From the NCBI GenBank assembly GCA_031378845.1, contig JANNES010000021.1:248001-312000 (forward strand): a DNA stretch of 64,000 bases, written 5' to 3'. The notes beneath the pieces are model-generated. The model had not been told where the DNA came from and did not search any database. It was given only the letters and a program-made list of their open reading frames with translations. Below are positions 1 to 8,750 of this stretch, in pieces. The stretch is from JAJNPS01 sp031378845 (GTDB lineage Bacteria; Pseudomonadota; Alphaproteobacteria; Rhodobacterales; Rhodobacteraceae). Position numbers and translations under genes: made by a program. Numbering within the stretch: position 1 is the first letter of the stretch; the number at the start of each line of letters is the position of its first letter.

Positions 1-2
1 TC

Positions 3-1106
3 CAGTCCGGACAGCTTGATATGGTCGGCATGACACGCGCCCATATGGCCGACCCCCATATCGTGCGCAAAATCATCGAAGGCCGCGAGGCCGACATCCG
101 CCCCTGCGTTGGCGCGACCTATTGCCTGGACCGGATTTACCAAGGTGGCATGGCGCTTTGCATTCACAATGCCGCCACGGGGCGCGAAGGGACGATGCCA
201 CATGCGATCCCCCCGGCGGCGGAAAAAAAGCACGTGGTGGTCGTGGGTGCCGGGCCAGCGGGGCTGGAGGCGGCACGCGTCGCCGCTGAACGTGGTCACG
301 CCGTGACGGTGTTTGAGGCGGCAGATCAGCCCGGCGGCCAGATCCGGCTGACCGCCCAGACCAAGTGGCGGGCCGAGATGATCGGGATCATCGACTGGCG
401 GATGGCGCAATGCGCCGCACGCGGCGTCCGGTTTCACTTCAACACCTGGGCCGAAGCCTCGGATATCACGCCTCTTTCCCCTGATGTCGTGATTATCGCC
501 ACGGGCGGCTTGCCGGAAAAGGACATTCTGGAGACGGGAAATGATCTGACCGTCCATGCCTGGGACATCTTGTCAGGCGATGCCAAGCCCGGCCAGAACG
601 TCCTTCTGTTCGACGATGCGGGTGATCACACCGCGATGCAGGCGGCGCAGGTCCTGGCGGAAGCGGGCAGCACGGTTGAGGTGATGACCCCCGACCGCAG
701 TTTTGCTCCCGAAGTCATGGGGATGAACCTCGTGCCCTATATGCGCGCGCTGCAGGATAAAGCGGTGACGTTCACGGTCACCTGGCGGCTTCGGGGTGTT
801 GAACGGGATGGCAACCGTCTGGCTGCGACGATCGGCACCGATTACAGCAGCACGACCCAGACCCGAAGCTTTGACCAGATCGTGGTCAATCACGGCACCC
901 AGCCCAATGCACAGATTTATTTTGACCTCAAGCCCTTGTCGCGCAATCTTGGCGTTGTGGATCACGGTGCCCTGACGGAAGGGCGGCCACAGCCTCCGGG
1001 CGCTGGAGCCGGAGGGTTTGTGCTCTACCGCATCGGCGATGCCGTGGCGTCGCGTAACACCCATGCGGCCATTTACGATGCCTTGCGTCTGGTCAAGGAC
1101 ATCTAA
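3..1106 (+). CDS. NADH:flavin oxidoreductase / TMADH-FadH-like N-demethylase, C-terminal part (partial at left edge)
   Basis: The reading frame is open to the window edge, so the N-terminal TIM-barrel FMN domain lies outside and only its last part is visible. The remaining 367 codons carry an Fe-S binding stretch (C-V-G-A-T-Y-C, then a further Cys 12 residues on) and a two-dinucleotide-binding module beginning with VVVVGAGPAGLEAA. This architecture belongs to the dimethylamine/trimethylamine dehydrogenase, 2,4-dienoyl-CoA reductase and N-methylproline demethylase group. The expected second Fe-S Cys of C-x2-C-x2-C is Ala here. The gene is followed 32 bases later by a nitrilase-family gene with its own AAGGAG site, so the two are probably co-transcribed. 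The substrate cannot be read from this fragment; a methylated amine is an inference from the neighbourhood. Confidence 0.85.
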   Translation, partial: QSGQLDMVGMTRAHMADPHIVRKIIEGREADIRPCVGATYCLDRIYQGGMALCIHNAATGREGTMPHAIPPAAEKKHVVVVGAGPAGLEAARVAAERGHAVTVFEAADQPGGQIRLTAQTKWRAEMIGIIDWRMAQCAARGVRFHFNTWAEASDITPLSPDVVIIATGGLPEKDILETGNDLTVHAWDILSGDAKPGQNVLLFDDAGDHTAMQAAQVLAEAGSTVEVMTPDRSFAPEVMGMNLVPYMRALQDKAVTFTVTWRLRGVERDGNRLAATIGTDYSSTTQTRSFDQIVVNHGTQPNAQIYFDLKPLSRNLGVVDHGALTEGRPQPPGAGAGGFVLYRIGDAVASRNTHAAIYDALRLVKDI

Positions 1107-1138
1107 GCGTCGATGCCCCAGCCAAAGGAGCCCGCGCG

Positions 1139-1930
1139 ATGACGCCGACAAACGCCGAGGCAGCGCGCCCTGTGCGGCTGGCCTTGCTGCAGGACGTCTC
1201 GCCCGCGTCTGATGTTGCGGCAGCACTTCACAAGCTTGATCAGGCCTTGCGGGCCGCCGGGGCAACCGGGGCACAGATGCTCGTGGCGCCCGAGGTGTTC
1301 CTTCCCGGCTACAACCAGCCAGATATCGCAGGAGCCGCATTGGACCGTGACGGACCTTGGTTCGAAGCGCTGGCAGCCTCGTGCAGGGCCGCAGCCTGCG
1401 GGCTGTGCGTCGGCTATGCAGAACGCGACTGCGGCCAGATTTTCAACGCGGCCGTTGTGTTGAACGCCGACGGCCAACGCCTTGCCGATTACCGGAAAAT
1501 CCAACTCTATGGCACCCGCGAAAAAGCGATCTACACAGCCGGCGACGGCTATGTGACCTTTGAACTTGTCGGGCAGAAGGCGGCCTTGCTCATCTGCGAT
1601 GATGTGGAATTCGCACCCCATGTGGCACGACTTGCGGCAATGGGCGTCACGCTCATCTTGGTGCCCACGGCAAATATGGCGCCGTTCGATCATGTCGTTC
1701 GGGCAACTGTCCCGGCGATGGCCGCCAGTCACGGGGTCGCAATTGTCTACGCCAATTATTGCGGATCAGAAGGGGATATTACTTATGTGGGCGGCTCGCT
1801 GATGGTGGCCGCAGATGGCGGCATCGTCGCGCAAGCCGGGCGCGGACCTGCCATGCTGATCGCCGACATGCCAGTTGTCGCCCGCGCATTGCTGTCCACC
1901 CAGGCCGACGACTTCCGCCCCGTCGGCTGA
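1139..1930 (+). CDS. carbon-nitrogen hydrolase (nitrilase superfamily amidase)
   Basis: A 263-residue single-domain protein with the Glu-Lys-Cys triad of the nitrilase superfamily: E52 in APEVFLPGY, K120 in YRKIQLYG and C153 in LICDDVEF. The family hydrolyses amides or nitriles through a cysteine thioester; the sequence after the Cys (DDVEF) is like aliphatic-amidase or carbamoylase-type members rather than true nitrilases. The ATG is preceded by AAGGAG at a good distance. It follows the flavin oxidoreductase on the same strand and ends 4 bases before the convergent Gfo/Idh gene. No signal peptide, so cytoplasmic. The substrate is not identifiable. Confidence 0.85.
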   Translation: MTPTNAEAARPVRLALLQDVSPASDVAAALHKLDQALRAAGATGAQMLVAPEVFLPGYNQPDIAGAALDRDGPWFEALAASCRAAACGLCVGYAERDCGQIFNAAVVLNADGQRLADYRKIQLYGTREKAIYTAGDGYVTFELVGQKAALLICDDVEFAPHVARLAAMGVTLILVPTANMAPFDHVVRATVPAMAASHGVAIVYANYCGSEGDITYVGGSLMVAADGGIVAQAGRGPAMLIADMPVVARALLSTQADDFRPVG

Positions 1931-1934
1931 CGCC

Positions 1935-2990
1935 TTACAGGCGGACCGACCGCCCGGCATCCGCATCGGACGCGACCGCGGCATCCAGCACGCGCTGCAA
2001 CGCGGCCCCCCGCGCAAAGTCCGGGATGGCTGCGCCGTCACCGCGGATCGCCGCAATGAACCGCTGATAGATGGTCGCTCGGGGTTGTGCCGCAACCGGC
2101 TCCCATGACGCGGTCTTGATGTTGTCGCCAATGCAGGCGCTCAACTGGCTCACGTCGTGTTGCATCAACACTTCCAGACCACCGGCCAACCCATAGATCG
2201 CAAGGCGCAAATCGTTCAGGTGACCGGTCGCAAAACGGGTGGCACCGATGGTTCCCAGCGCGCCATTGCTCAGGCGCACCTGCATCGTGGCGCTGTCATT
2301 GGCATCGAGTACGTATTCACCGATCTTGCCGCCAGGGGCCTTGTCAAAGGTCTGCAGCCGCGCTGAGACCTCGGTGACGTCAAGCCCTGCGATAAATGTC
2401 GCAAAATCCAGAATATGGATTCCGATGTCACCCAGAACACCCTTTGAGCCGTGTTTGGTGGACAAACGCCACAGCCATTGCGGCTCGGTCGACCAGTCCC
2501 CCCAGGCTGGCTGGACCAGCCAGCTTTGCCGATACGATGCTTCAAAATGGCGAATCTCGCCGATCGCGCCCTCGGCCACCATCTCGGCCGCGCGCTGCAT
2601 CGCGGCCACGTTGCGATATGTCAGGTTGACCATGTTGACGACGCCCGCCCGGGCCGCCTCGGCAGCCATCTCGCCGGCATGAACCGCATTCGTTGCCAAC
2701 GGCTTTTCGCACAAGATGTGCTTGCCCGCACGCAGCACAGGCATCGTTGTTGCATAATGCGCGGCATCGGGCGTGACATTGGTCACAGCGTCAAATTCAC
2801 CCCAAGCCAGCGCCTCGTCTAAAGAGCCGAAGCCCCGTGCGATCTTGTGCTTGGCGATAAAGGTGGCCAGTTGCTCGGGCCGCGTATCCACGCCGCCGAC
2901 AAGTGTCACGCCAGCAATTTTACTGAAGCCTTCCGCATGATTGGCAGCCATACCTCCAGTGCCCAAGATCAGCAGACGAACGGGCTTCAT
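1935..2990 (-). CDS. Gfo/Idh/MocA family NAD(P)-dependent oxidoreductase
   Basis: 351 residues. The N-terminus has the Rossmann signature LILGTGGMAANHAEGF, followed by the family's CEKPLATN motif with the conserved Lys, and a C-terminal alpha/beta domain containing GDIGIHILD. Members oxidise or reduce sugars, inositols or related polyols. The start overlaps the stop of the upstream ThuA-like gene (TGATG), so the two are translationally coupled. A ThuA plus Gfo/Idh pair is a recurring arrangement in sugar-catabolic operons; here no transporter is adjacent and the substrate stays unknown. Confidence 0.88.
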   Translation of the reverse strand: MKPVRLLILGTGGMAANHAEGFSKIAGVTLVGGVDTRPEQLATFIAKHKIARGFGSLDEALAWGEFDAVTNVTPDAAHYATTMPVLRAGKHILCEKPLATNAVHAGEMAAEAARAGVVNMVNLTYRNVAAMQRAAEMVAEGAIGEIRHFEASYRQSWLVQPAWGDWSTEPQWLWRLSTKHGSKGVLGDIGIHILDFATFIAGLDVTEVSARLQTFDKAPGGKIGEYVLDANDSATMQVRLSNGALGTIGATRFATGHLNDLRLAIYGLAGGLEVLMQHDVSQLSACIGDNIKTASWEPVAAQPRATIYQRFIAAIRGDGAAIPDFARGAALQRVLDAAVASDADAGRSVRL

Positions 2991-3775
2991 CAGCGCAATC
3001 CTTCTTCGCCATCGTGATGCAGACGCGGTCCGCGTTCGACAATCGGTTCCAGAGCCTTGTCGACCGGCACGTTAGGGGCAGCCGACGCGTTCAATATCCG
3101 CACCGCGGGGTTGTACGCCCAATGCACCGCATTGCGAATGACGCGCTGCACGTTGGCGTCGTGATAGGTAGGATATGTCTCGTGCCCGGGGCGGAAGTAA
3201 AAGACCGATCCGGCCCCGCGCTTGTAGGTCAGGCCCGACCGGAACACCTCGCCGCCTTGAAACCAGCTGACGAAAACCGTCTCCATCGGGTCGGGAACGC
3301 CAAACGGTTCGCCATACATCTCTTCGTTTTCCAACTCGAAATGGTCGGGCAGACCGGCGGCGATGGGGTGGTTGCGGCTGGTCAGCCACAGCCGTTCCCG
3401 CTCACCCGCCTCACGCCAGGTCAGGTTGCAAGGGCTGCCCATCAACCGCTTGAACGGTTTGGAAAAATGCGCCGAATGCAAAAAGATCGCACCCATGCCG
3501 CCCCAGACAGCGTCGCAGACGCGCTCCGCCACCGCATCCTCAACCGCGCCGTGGGCAGCATGGCCCCACCAGACGAGCACATCTGTGGCGGCCAGTCGCG
3601 CCGCCGTCAGGCCATGCTCAGGCTCTTGCAGCGTCACCGTGCCAGCCGTGACACCGGCATCCTTGTTCAGCGCAGCGGCAATGCAAGCATGCATGCCGTT
3701 GGGGTATATCCCTGCGACGACCTTGTTTTTCTGTTCATGAACATTTTCACCATAAACTGTGACCCGGATCGCCAT
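2990..3775 (-). CDS. ThuA-like protein (trehalose-utilisation family)
   Basis: 261 residues with the class I glutamine-amidotransferase-like fold of the ThuA family: VYGENVHEQ at the N-terminus, LVWWGHAAHG, AIFLHSAHFSKPF, and the conserved GSVFYFRPGHETYPTY near the C-terminus. ThuA proteins are linked to oxidation of trehalose and related disaccharides but the reaction is not well defined. The start has a GGAG site. It is the first gene of a two-gene operon with the Gfo/Idh oxidoreductase and may share an upstream region with the fur-like gene, which lies on the same strand. Confidence 0.85.
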   Translation of the reverse strand: MAIRVTVYGENVHEQKNKVVAGIYPNGMHACIAAALNKDAGVTAGTVTLQEPEHGLTAARLAATDVLVWWGHAAHGAVEDAVAERVCDAVWGGMGAIFLHSAHFSKPFKRLMGSPCNLTWREAGERERLWLTSRNHPIAAGLPDHFELENEEMYGEPFGVPDPMETVFVSWFQGGEVFRSGLTYKRGAGSVFYFRPGHETYPTYHDANVQRVIRNAVHWAYNPAVRILNASAAPNVPVDKALEPIVERGPRLHHDGEEGLR

Positions 3776-3837
3776 CGACTGCTCCGATACAAGGTTTCAA
3801 ACCGACTTGGATTGGCTAATGGCCCACTGTCAGGGCG

Positions 3838-4296
3838 TCAAGTGCCGTTGGAAACGGGCCTCTTACGGCAATAAAGCTCCAGCCGGTGATGCACGATGTC
3901 ATAGCCCATCTCGGCCGCGATTTCGCGCTGCAAACGCTCGATCTTGTCAGACCGAAACTCGATGATGGCGCCGCTATCAAGGTCCAGAATATGGTCGTGA
4001 TGGGCGGCGGCATCGGTCACTTCGAACCGCGCTCCGCCGGATTCAAAGCTGTGGCGTTGAATGACGCCTTCGCGTTCCAGAACGGAAAGTGTGCGGTAGA
4101 CGGTCGCAAGCGACAGACTGTCATCGACCAGTCGCGCACGACGATGCAATTCCGGCGCGTCAGGGTGATCGGTCGCTTCGGTCAACACCTGCAACAAGGC
4201 TTCGCGCTGCCGTGTCACGCGCATGCCGCCATCGCGCAGCGCCCGGGTCATCCGGGCGGCGGAATCTGGATCTACTTTTGCACCCGTTTGCGCCAT
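3838..4296 (-). CDS. fur: Fur-family transcriptional regulator (Mur/Fur type)
   Basis: 152 residues starting MAQTGAKV; a longer open frame upstream has non-coding composition. The N-terminal winged helix (VTRQREALLQVL, SLATVYRTLSVLEREG) is followed by the metal-binding and dimerisation domain with HHDHILDLDSGAIIEF and HHRLELYC. The two CxxC zinc motifs of E. coli-type Fur are absent (LDLDSG where E. coli has a Cys pair), as in alphaproteobacterial Fur/Mur proteins that often respond to manganese. A Fur-box-like site occurs in this window near 50745. It lies 64 bases downstream of mtkB on the same strand but probably has its own promoter. Confidence 0.88.
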   Translation of the reverse strand: MAQTGAKVDPDSAARMTRALRDGGMRVTRQREALLQVLTEATDHPDAPELHRRARLVDDSLSLATVYRTLSVLEREGVIQRHSFESGGARFEVTDAAAHHDHILDLDSGAIIEFRSDKIERLQREIAAEMGYDIVHHRLELYCRKRPVSNGT

Positions 4297-4360
4297 GCCC
4301 GACACTAACCCGACGGCTCTGCGACTGCAAACATCCAATCCCGGACGCCAAGATCGCCGG

Positions 4361-5257
4361 TCAGGCCGCGACGCGGAGCGCCAGAACCCGCGCCATCGTC
4401 TCACCCATCGCACTTGGATTCGCGGCAACCGTGATCCCGGCCGCCGACAGAATCTCCACCTTTTCTTGCGCGGATTCGCCAAACGCAGAGATGATCGCCC
4501 CCGCATGTCCCATCTTGCGGCCCTTGGGTGCCGACAGACCGGCAATGTAGGCAACGACCGGCTTTTTCATGTGGTCGCGCGCGAAAGCTGCGGCTTCGGC
4601 CTCCTGCGGGCCTCCGATTTCACCGATCATCATGATGGCATCCGTCTCGGCGTCAACTTCAAAGAGTTCGAGGATATCTTTGAAACTGCTGCCATTAATC
4701 GGATCTCCACCAATACCGACAGAGGTTGACACACCGATCCCCAACAGTTTCATCTGCGCCGCCGCTTCATAGCCAAGCGTCCCGGACCGGCCGACAATTC
4801 CGACCCTTCCCGGCATGTAGATATGCGGCGGCATGATCCCCATGAAGCCGCGACCGGGGCTGATGATCCCGGCGCAATTTGGTCCGATCAGCCTCATTTT
4901 ACGCGATTCAGGGTAGCGCTTGAGAAACCGCTTTACCTTCATCATGTCCTGGCTTGGAATGCCGTCGGTCACGCAGACTGCGGTTTTGATCCCGGCATCG
5001 GCGGCCTCCATGATGGCATCGGCGGCAAAGGGGGGCGGCACGAAAACAAGACTTGCCTCTGCGCCGGTGGCCTCCACCGCCTCACGCACGGTATTGAAAA
5101 GCGGGCGGTCCAGATGCGTTTCGCCCCCTCTGCCGGGGGTCACGCCGCCCACGACGTTGGTGCCGTGCTTGATCATGTCGGCGGCGTGAAAGGCCCCGAT
5201 GCGCCCCGACATGCCTTGCACGATGACGCGGGTCTTTTCGGTGATCAAAATCGCCAT
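4361..5257 (-). CDS. mtkB: malate--CoA ligase subunit (SucD-like)
   Basis: 298 residues of the succinyl-CoA synthetase alpha-subunit family: a CoA-binding Rossmann domain at the N-terminus (VIVQGMSGRIGAFHA), then the ligase domain with GPNCAGIISPG and the phospho-histidine in GRKMGHAGAIIS. I chose ATG at 5257 because GGAG lies 7 bases upstream; the frame extends to a TTG at 5272. The position next to malyl-CoA lyase and serine-glyoxylate aminotransferase indicates the serine-cycle malate-CoA ligase rather than the TCA-cycle enzyme, which is usually in the sucAB/mdh region. It makes malyl-CoA from malate, CoA and ATP with MtkA. Confidence 0.85.
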   Translation of the reverse strand: MAILITEKTRVIVQGMSGRIGAFHAADMIKHGTNVVGGVTPGRGGETHLDRPLFNTVREAVEATGAEASLVFVPPPFAADAIMEAADAGIKTAVCVTDGIPSQDMMKVKRFLKRYPESRKMRLIGPNCAGIISPGRGFMGIMPPHIYMPGRVGIVGRSGTLGYEAAAQMKLLGIGVSTSVGIGGDPINGSSFKDILELFEVDAETDAIMMIGEIGGPQEAEAAAFARDHMKKPVVAYIAGLSAPKGRKMGHAGAIISAFGESAQEKVEILSAAGITVAANPSAMGETMARVLALRVAA

Positions 5258-5268
5258 GGGATGCTCCT

Positions 5269-6441
5269 TCAAGCCGCGAGTTTCGGGCGGGCCGCGACAG
5301 CTTTTGCTGCGGCCTCGGCAAGCGTGTCGGCGGAAATCAGCGGCAGACCCGATGTCTCGATGATTTGTTTGCCCTCTTCGACATTGGTACCGGCCAGACG
5401 CACGATCACCGGAATGGTCAGCCCAACCTCCTGATAGGCCTTGACCACGCCTTCGGCGACCCAGTCGCAGCGATTGATCCCGGCAAAGATGTTCACCAAG
5501 ATCACCGATACATTGCCGTCGGCAAGCACGGTGCGAAACGCGCGCACGACACGTTCGGGCGACGCGCCGCCGCCGATATCGAGGAAATTTGCAGGCTCCC
5601 CCCCCGCAAGCTTGATCATGTCCATGGTGGCCATCGCAAGGCCCGCCCCGTTGATGATGCAGCCGATATCACCATCAAGGCCCACATAGGACAAGCCGTG
5701 GTCACCGGCGGTCGATTCACGCGGATCTTCCTGGCTGCGGTCCCGCAGTTCGGCAACTTGAGGTTGGCGAAACAGCGCGTTGGTATCAAAAGACATTTTG
5801 GCGTCCACCGCGACCAGATCGCCGGCACTCGTGATGACCAGGGGGTTGATCTCGACCATCACCGCATCAAGATCACGATACGCGCGGTAGCAGGCTTTGA
5901 GGATCGTCACCATCTGTGCGATCTGCCCGGCCTTCAGGCCCAATTGAAAGGCCAGCTCCCGCGCCTGAAACTCCGACAGCCCCACGGCCGGGTCCACCGT
6001 CATGCGGCACAAGCTGTCAGGATCGGTATCGGCAAGGTCTTCGATCTCCATCCCGCCATGCGCCGAAGCCACGATCATGATCCGCTCGGACTTGCGATCC
6101 AGCACAAAGCCCAGATACATTTCCTTGGCGATATCTGACGCAGCCTCGATCCACAGACGATAGACGCCCTTGCCCGCAGCATCGGTCTGCTTGGTCACCA
6201 GCTGCCGCCCGAACAACCCGGCCGCAAACCCATGCACCTCATCGACCGAGCGGCAGAGTTTTACGCCGCCCGCAGCACCCCTGCCGCCGGCATGGACCTG
6301 CGCCTTGACAACCCAGGCTGCGCCGCCAAGTTCCCGGGCGCGATAGGCGGCCTGCTCAGGGCTATAGGCGAGCCCGCCTCGCGGTACCGGCACGCCAAAT
6401 CGCGCGAGAATTTCCTTGGCCTGATATTCGTGGATATCCAT
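5269..6441 (-). CDS. mtkA: malate--CoA ligase subunit, ATP-grasp (SucC-like)
   Basis: 390 residues, the usual length for SucC/MtkA. It begins MDIHEYQAKEILARFGVPVP, has the ATP-grasp segment VVKAQVHAGGRGAAGGVKL, the metal-binding VEINPLV and the C-terminal ligase domain with NGAGLAMATMD and NIFAGINRCD. It pairs with MtkB 11 bases downstream and follows the malyl-CoA lyase gene by 2 bases. The reaction is ATP-dependent activation of malate to malyl-CoA. Assignment to MtkA over SucC rests on operon context, not on a residue I can point to. Confidence 0.86.
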   Translation of the reverse strand: MDIHEYQAKEILARFGVPVPRGGLAYSPEQAAYRARELGGAAWVVKAQVHAGGRGAAGGVKLCRSVDEVHGFAAGLFGRQLVTKQTDAAGKGVYRLWIEAASDIAKEMYLGFVLDRKSERIMIVASAHGGMEIEDLADTDPDSLCRMTVDPAVGLSEFQARELAFQLGLKAGQIAQMVTILKACYRAYRDLDAVMVEINPLVITSAGDLVAVDAKMSFDTNALFRQPQVAELRDRSQEDPRESTAGDHGLSYVGLDGDIGCIINGAGLAMATMDMIKLAGGEPANFLDIGGGASPERVVRAFRTVLADGNVSVILVNIFAGINRCDWVAEGVVKAYQEVGLTIPVIVRLAGTNVEEGKQIIETSGLPLISADTLAEAAAKAVAARPKLAA

Positions 6442-6443
6442 GA

Positions 6444-7382
6444 CTACCTTCCCCCAATGGCATCAGCGACCGCCAGCAGGTTGCGGGCCATCTTTTCCGA
6501 TGCGGCGTCGATCATCTTGCCATCCAGGCTGGCGGCGCCTTTGCCTTGCGCCTCGGCCAGCTTCAACTCTTCCAGAATGCGGCGCGCCTTGGTGATTTCC
6601 GCTTCGGTCGGACTGAAGACCTCATTGGCGAGAGCCACCTGCGACGGATGGATCGCCCATTTGCCCTCACAGCCCAAGGCGGCCGCCCGGCGTGCGCCGT
6701 CCTTGTAGCCCTCAGGATCGCTGAAATCGCCAAATGGTCCGTCGATGGGCCGCAGGCCGTAGGCGCGGCAGGCGATCACCATGCGACTGATCGCGGCATG
6801 CCACTGGTCACCCGGATACATCGGGTTCAGCCCACCGATATTCGTGGTGCGGGCGCGCATCGAGGCCGCGTAGTCGGCGACACCGAAGTGCAGCGCCTCG
6901 AGCCTGCCACCGAACTGCGCGATCGCCTCGACATTGGCCATGCCAAGTGCCGTCTCGATCAACGCCTCCAGCCCGACACGGGTTGAAAACCCTTTGGCTT
7001 GCTCGATCTGGTTGACCATCGCCTCGACCATATACAGATCGCCGGTGACGCCGACCTTTGGCACCAGCAAAGTGTGCACGCGGCTTCCGGCCTGTTCCAT
7101 CACATCCACCACGTCGCGGTACATGTAATGTGTGTCCAGCCCGTTTATCCTGACCGAGACCGTCTTGCCCTTGGCGGCCCAGTCGATGTCATTGAGCGCC
7201 TGAATGGCGTTCTTGCGGGCCTGCTCTTTTTCGGGGGGCGCCACGGCGTCCTCAAGATCGAGGAACACATAATCCGCAGCGCCATCAGCGGCCTTGTCGA
7301 TCATCGCGGTATTGCTGGCGGGGACTGCCAGTTCAGACCGTTGCAGCCGCTGCTTGCGCAGCGGGAAAAGCGTATGGCTCAT
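6444..7382 (-). CDS. mcl1: L-malyl-CoA / beta-methylmalyl-CoA lyase (HpcH/HpaI family)
   Basis: 312 residues starting MSHTLFPLRKQRLQRSELAVPASN. It shows the CitE-like aldolase motifs VFLDLEDAV, SVRINGLD, LEALIET and HFGVADYAASM, and the C-terminal KWAIHPSQ. The enzyme cleaves malyl-CoA to glyoxylate and acetyl-CoA; in Rhodobacteraceae the same protein also handles beta-methylmalyl-CoA in the ethylmalonyl-CoA pathway. Here it sits between sgaA and mtkA, which supplies its substrate, so a serine-cycle role is the simplest reading. Spacing of 2 bases to mtkA indicates one transcript. Confidence 0.92.
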   Translation of the reverse strand: MSHTLFPLRKQRLQRSELAVPASNTAMIDKAADGAADYVFLDLEDAVAPPEKEQARKNAIQALNDIDWAAKGKTVSVRINGLDTHYMYRDVVDVMEQAGSRVHTLLVPKVGVTGDLYMVEAMVNQIEQAKGFSTRVGLEALIETALGMANVEAIAQFGGRLEALHFGVADYAASMRARTTNIGGLNPMYPGDQWHAAISRMVIACRAYGLRPIDGPFGDFSDPEGYKDGARRAAALGCEGKWAIHPSQVALANEVFSPTEAEITKARRILEELKLAEAQGKGAASLDGKMIDAASEKMARNLLAVADAIGGR

Positions 7383-7400
7383 CGTCTTGATTCCTGTCTG

Positions 7401-8603
7401 TTACTCTGCCGCAAGCTGCACTTTGGCCGTGACTGTCCGTCCTTGGGCATACCAGTTTTGCGCGGCGGCAACACCAGATCCAAATTCGACATCCGCCCCC
7501 GCCTCGGCCAATGACATCTCGGCCACCGAAAGTGCGGTCAAACACATCGCTTCGTTCAGATCGCCGAGATGACCGATGCGGAACACCTTGCCGGCCAGCC
7601 GCGCCAACCCCGACCCAAAGGATGTATTGTAGCGCTCATAGCCGATCCGGATCACCTCGCGTGCGTCGACATCCGCCGGTGTGCAGATTGCGGTCACGGT
7701 GTTGGATGCAAGTGTGGGGTGTTCGGCGCAAGTCTGCAGGCCCCAGGCGATGACGGCGCGGCGCACGCCTTCGGCCAGCCGCGTGTGCCTTGCCAGCACA
7801 TTGTCGAGGCCTTCGCTGTTGATCCGGTCCAACGCGCGCCGCATGCCGTGCAGGATCTGCGTCGGCGGCGTGTAGGGGAAGTAACCTGTTCTGGCCGTGG
7901 CCAGCATATCGGCGAACTCGAAATAGGCGCGGCGCATCGTTGCCGTCGCTGCTGCTTCGATGGCCTTTTCACTGACCGCCAATATGCCCAGGCCCGCGGG
8001 GCACATCAGCCCCTTTTGACTGCCGGTGACCGCGAGGTCGATCCCCCAATCATCCATCCTGAAATCAATGGAGCCGACCGAAGAGACGCCATCCACAAAC
8101 AAAAGCGCGTCATGAAACGCCTCGTCCATCACGCGCCGGACACCTGCCACATCGCTGGTGACGCCGGTCGCGGTTTCATTATGGGTGACAAAGACGGCCT
8201 TGATCAAACCTTTACGGTCCGCCGCAAGATGCCGCGAAAACTCCGCCACCGGCGTCCCGGCGCCCCAAGACAGGTCGACGATTTCAACCTGCAGACCAAG
8301 GCGCGTCGCCATTTCCGCCCAAAGCGTCGAGAATTGCCCGTGGCGCGCCATCAGGACCCGGTCGCCGGGGTTCAGCGTATTGGTGATCGCGGCTTCCCAA
8401 GCGCCCGTTCCAGAACCAGGAAACAGCATGACCTGCCCGTTAACGGTGCGAAAGACGCGCTTCAGATCTGCGAGGATGCTCAGGGTAAGGGCCCCGAATT
8501 CCGGCCCCCGCTGGTCTTGCATCGGCACATTCATTGCCATGCGCACGTCATCTGGCACATTGGTCGGGCCGGGGATGAAAAGGTGATTGATGCCGGTTTT
8601 CAT
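7401..8603 (-). CDS. sgaA: serine--glyoxylate aminotransferase
   Basis: 400 residues from ATG at 8603 (MKTGINHLFIPGPTNVP); the longer open frame upstream runs through the regulatory region and is not coding. It is a class V PLP aminotransferase with the cofactor Lys at K197 in TGSQKGLMCPAG, and LFVDGVSSVGS for cofactor binding. It converts serine and glyoxylate to hydroxypyruvate and glycine. It is the first gene of sgaA-mcl1-mtkA-mtkB, facing away from the ScfR/RamB-type regulator across a 147-base region. Other serine-cycle genes (hprA, gck, ppc, glyA) are not in the window. Confidence 0.9.
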   Translation of the reverse strand: MKTGINHLFIPGPTNVPDDVRMAMNVPMQDQRGPEFGALTLSILADLKRVFRTVNGQVMLFPGSGTGAWEAAITNTLNPGDRVLMARHGQFSTLWAEMATRLGLQVEIVDLSWGAGTPVAEFSRHLAADRKGLIKAVFVTHNETATGVTSDVAGVRRVMDEAFHDALLFVDGVSSVGSIDFRMDDWGIDLAVTGSQKGLMCPAGLGILAVSEKAIEAAATATMRRAYFEFADMLATARTGYFPYTPPTQILHGMRRALDRINSEGLDNVLARHTRLAEGVRRAVIAWGLQTCAEHPTLASNTVTAICTPADVDAREVIRIGYERYNTSFGSGLARLAGKVFRIGHLGDLNEAMCLTALSVAEMSLAEAGADVEFGSGVAAAQNWYAQGRTVTAKVQLAAE

Positions 8604-8651
8604 GGGGGTCCTCAGGTTTGACTGCCCCCAGTTCGCACGGGTTGCGCGATG

Positions 8652-8720
8652 TGCAAATGCAAAGCAGGTTCTGTTGTGAATGCGAGAATTTACAAACCGC
8701 GATTTGTGTAATATTGTAAA
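8652..8720. promoter_or_regulatory. probable operator/promoter region between sgaA and the ScfR/RamB-type regulator
   Basis: Two directly repeated TGCAAA units lie at 8652-8663, resembling the TTTGCAAA core recognised by RamB/ScfR proteins. An imperfect inverted repeat follows: TTACAAA (8690-8696) and TTTGTGTAA (8703-8711), with another ATTGTAAA at 8713-8720. The segment is much more AT-rich than its surroundings and serves two divergent transcripts. Operator function is inferred from the adjacent regulator family. Confidence 0.5.
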
Positions 8721-8750
8721 CTCTACATATTCAGCAGCGTGTGCGACGGT

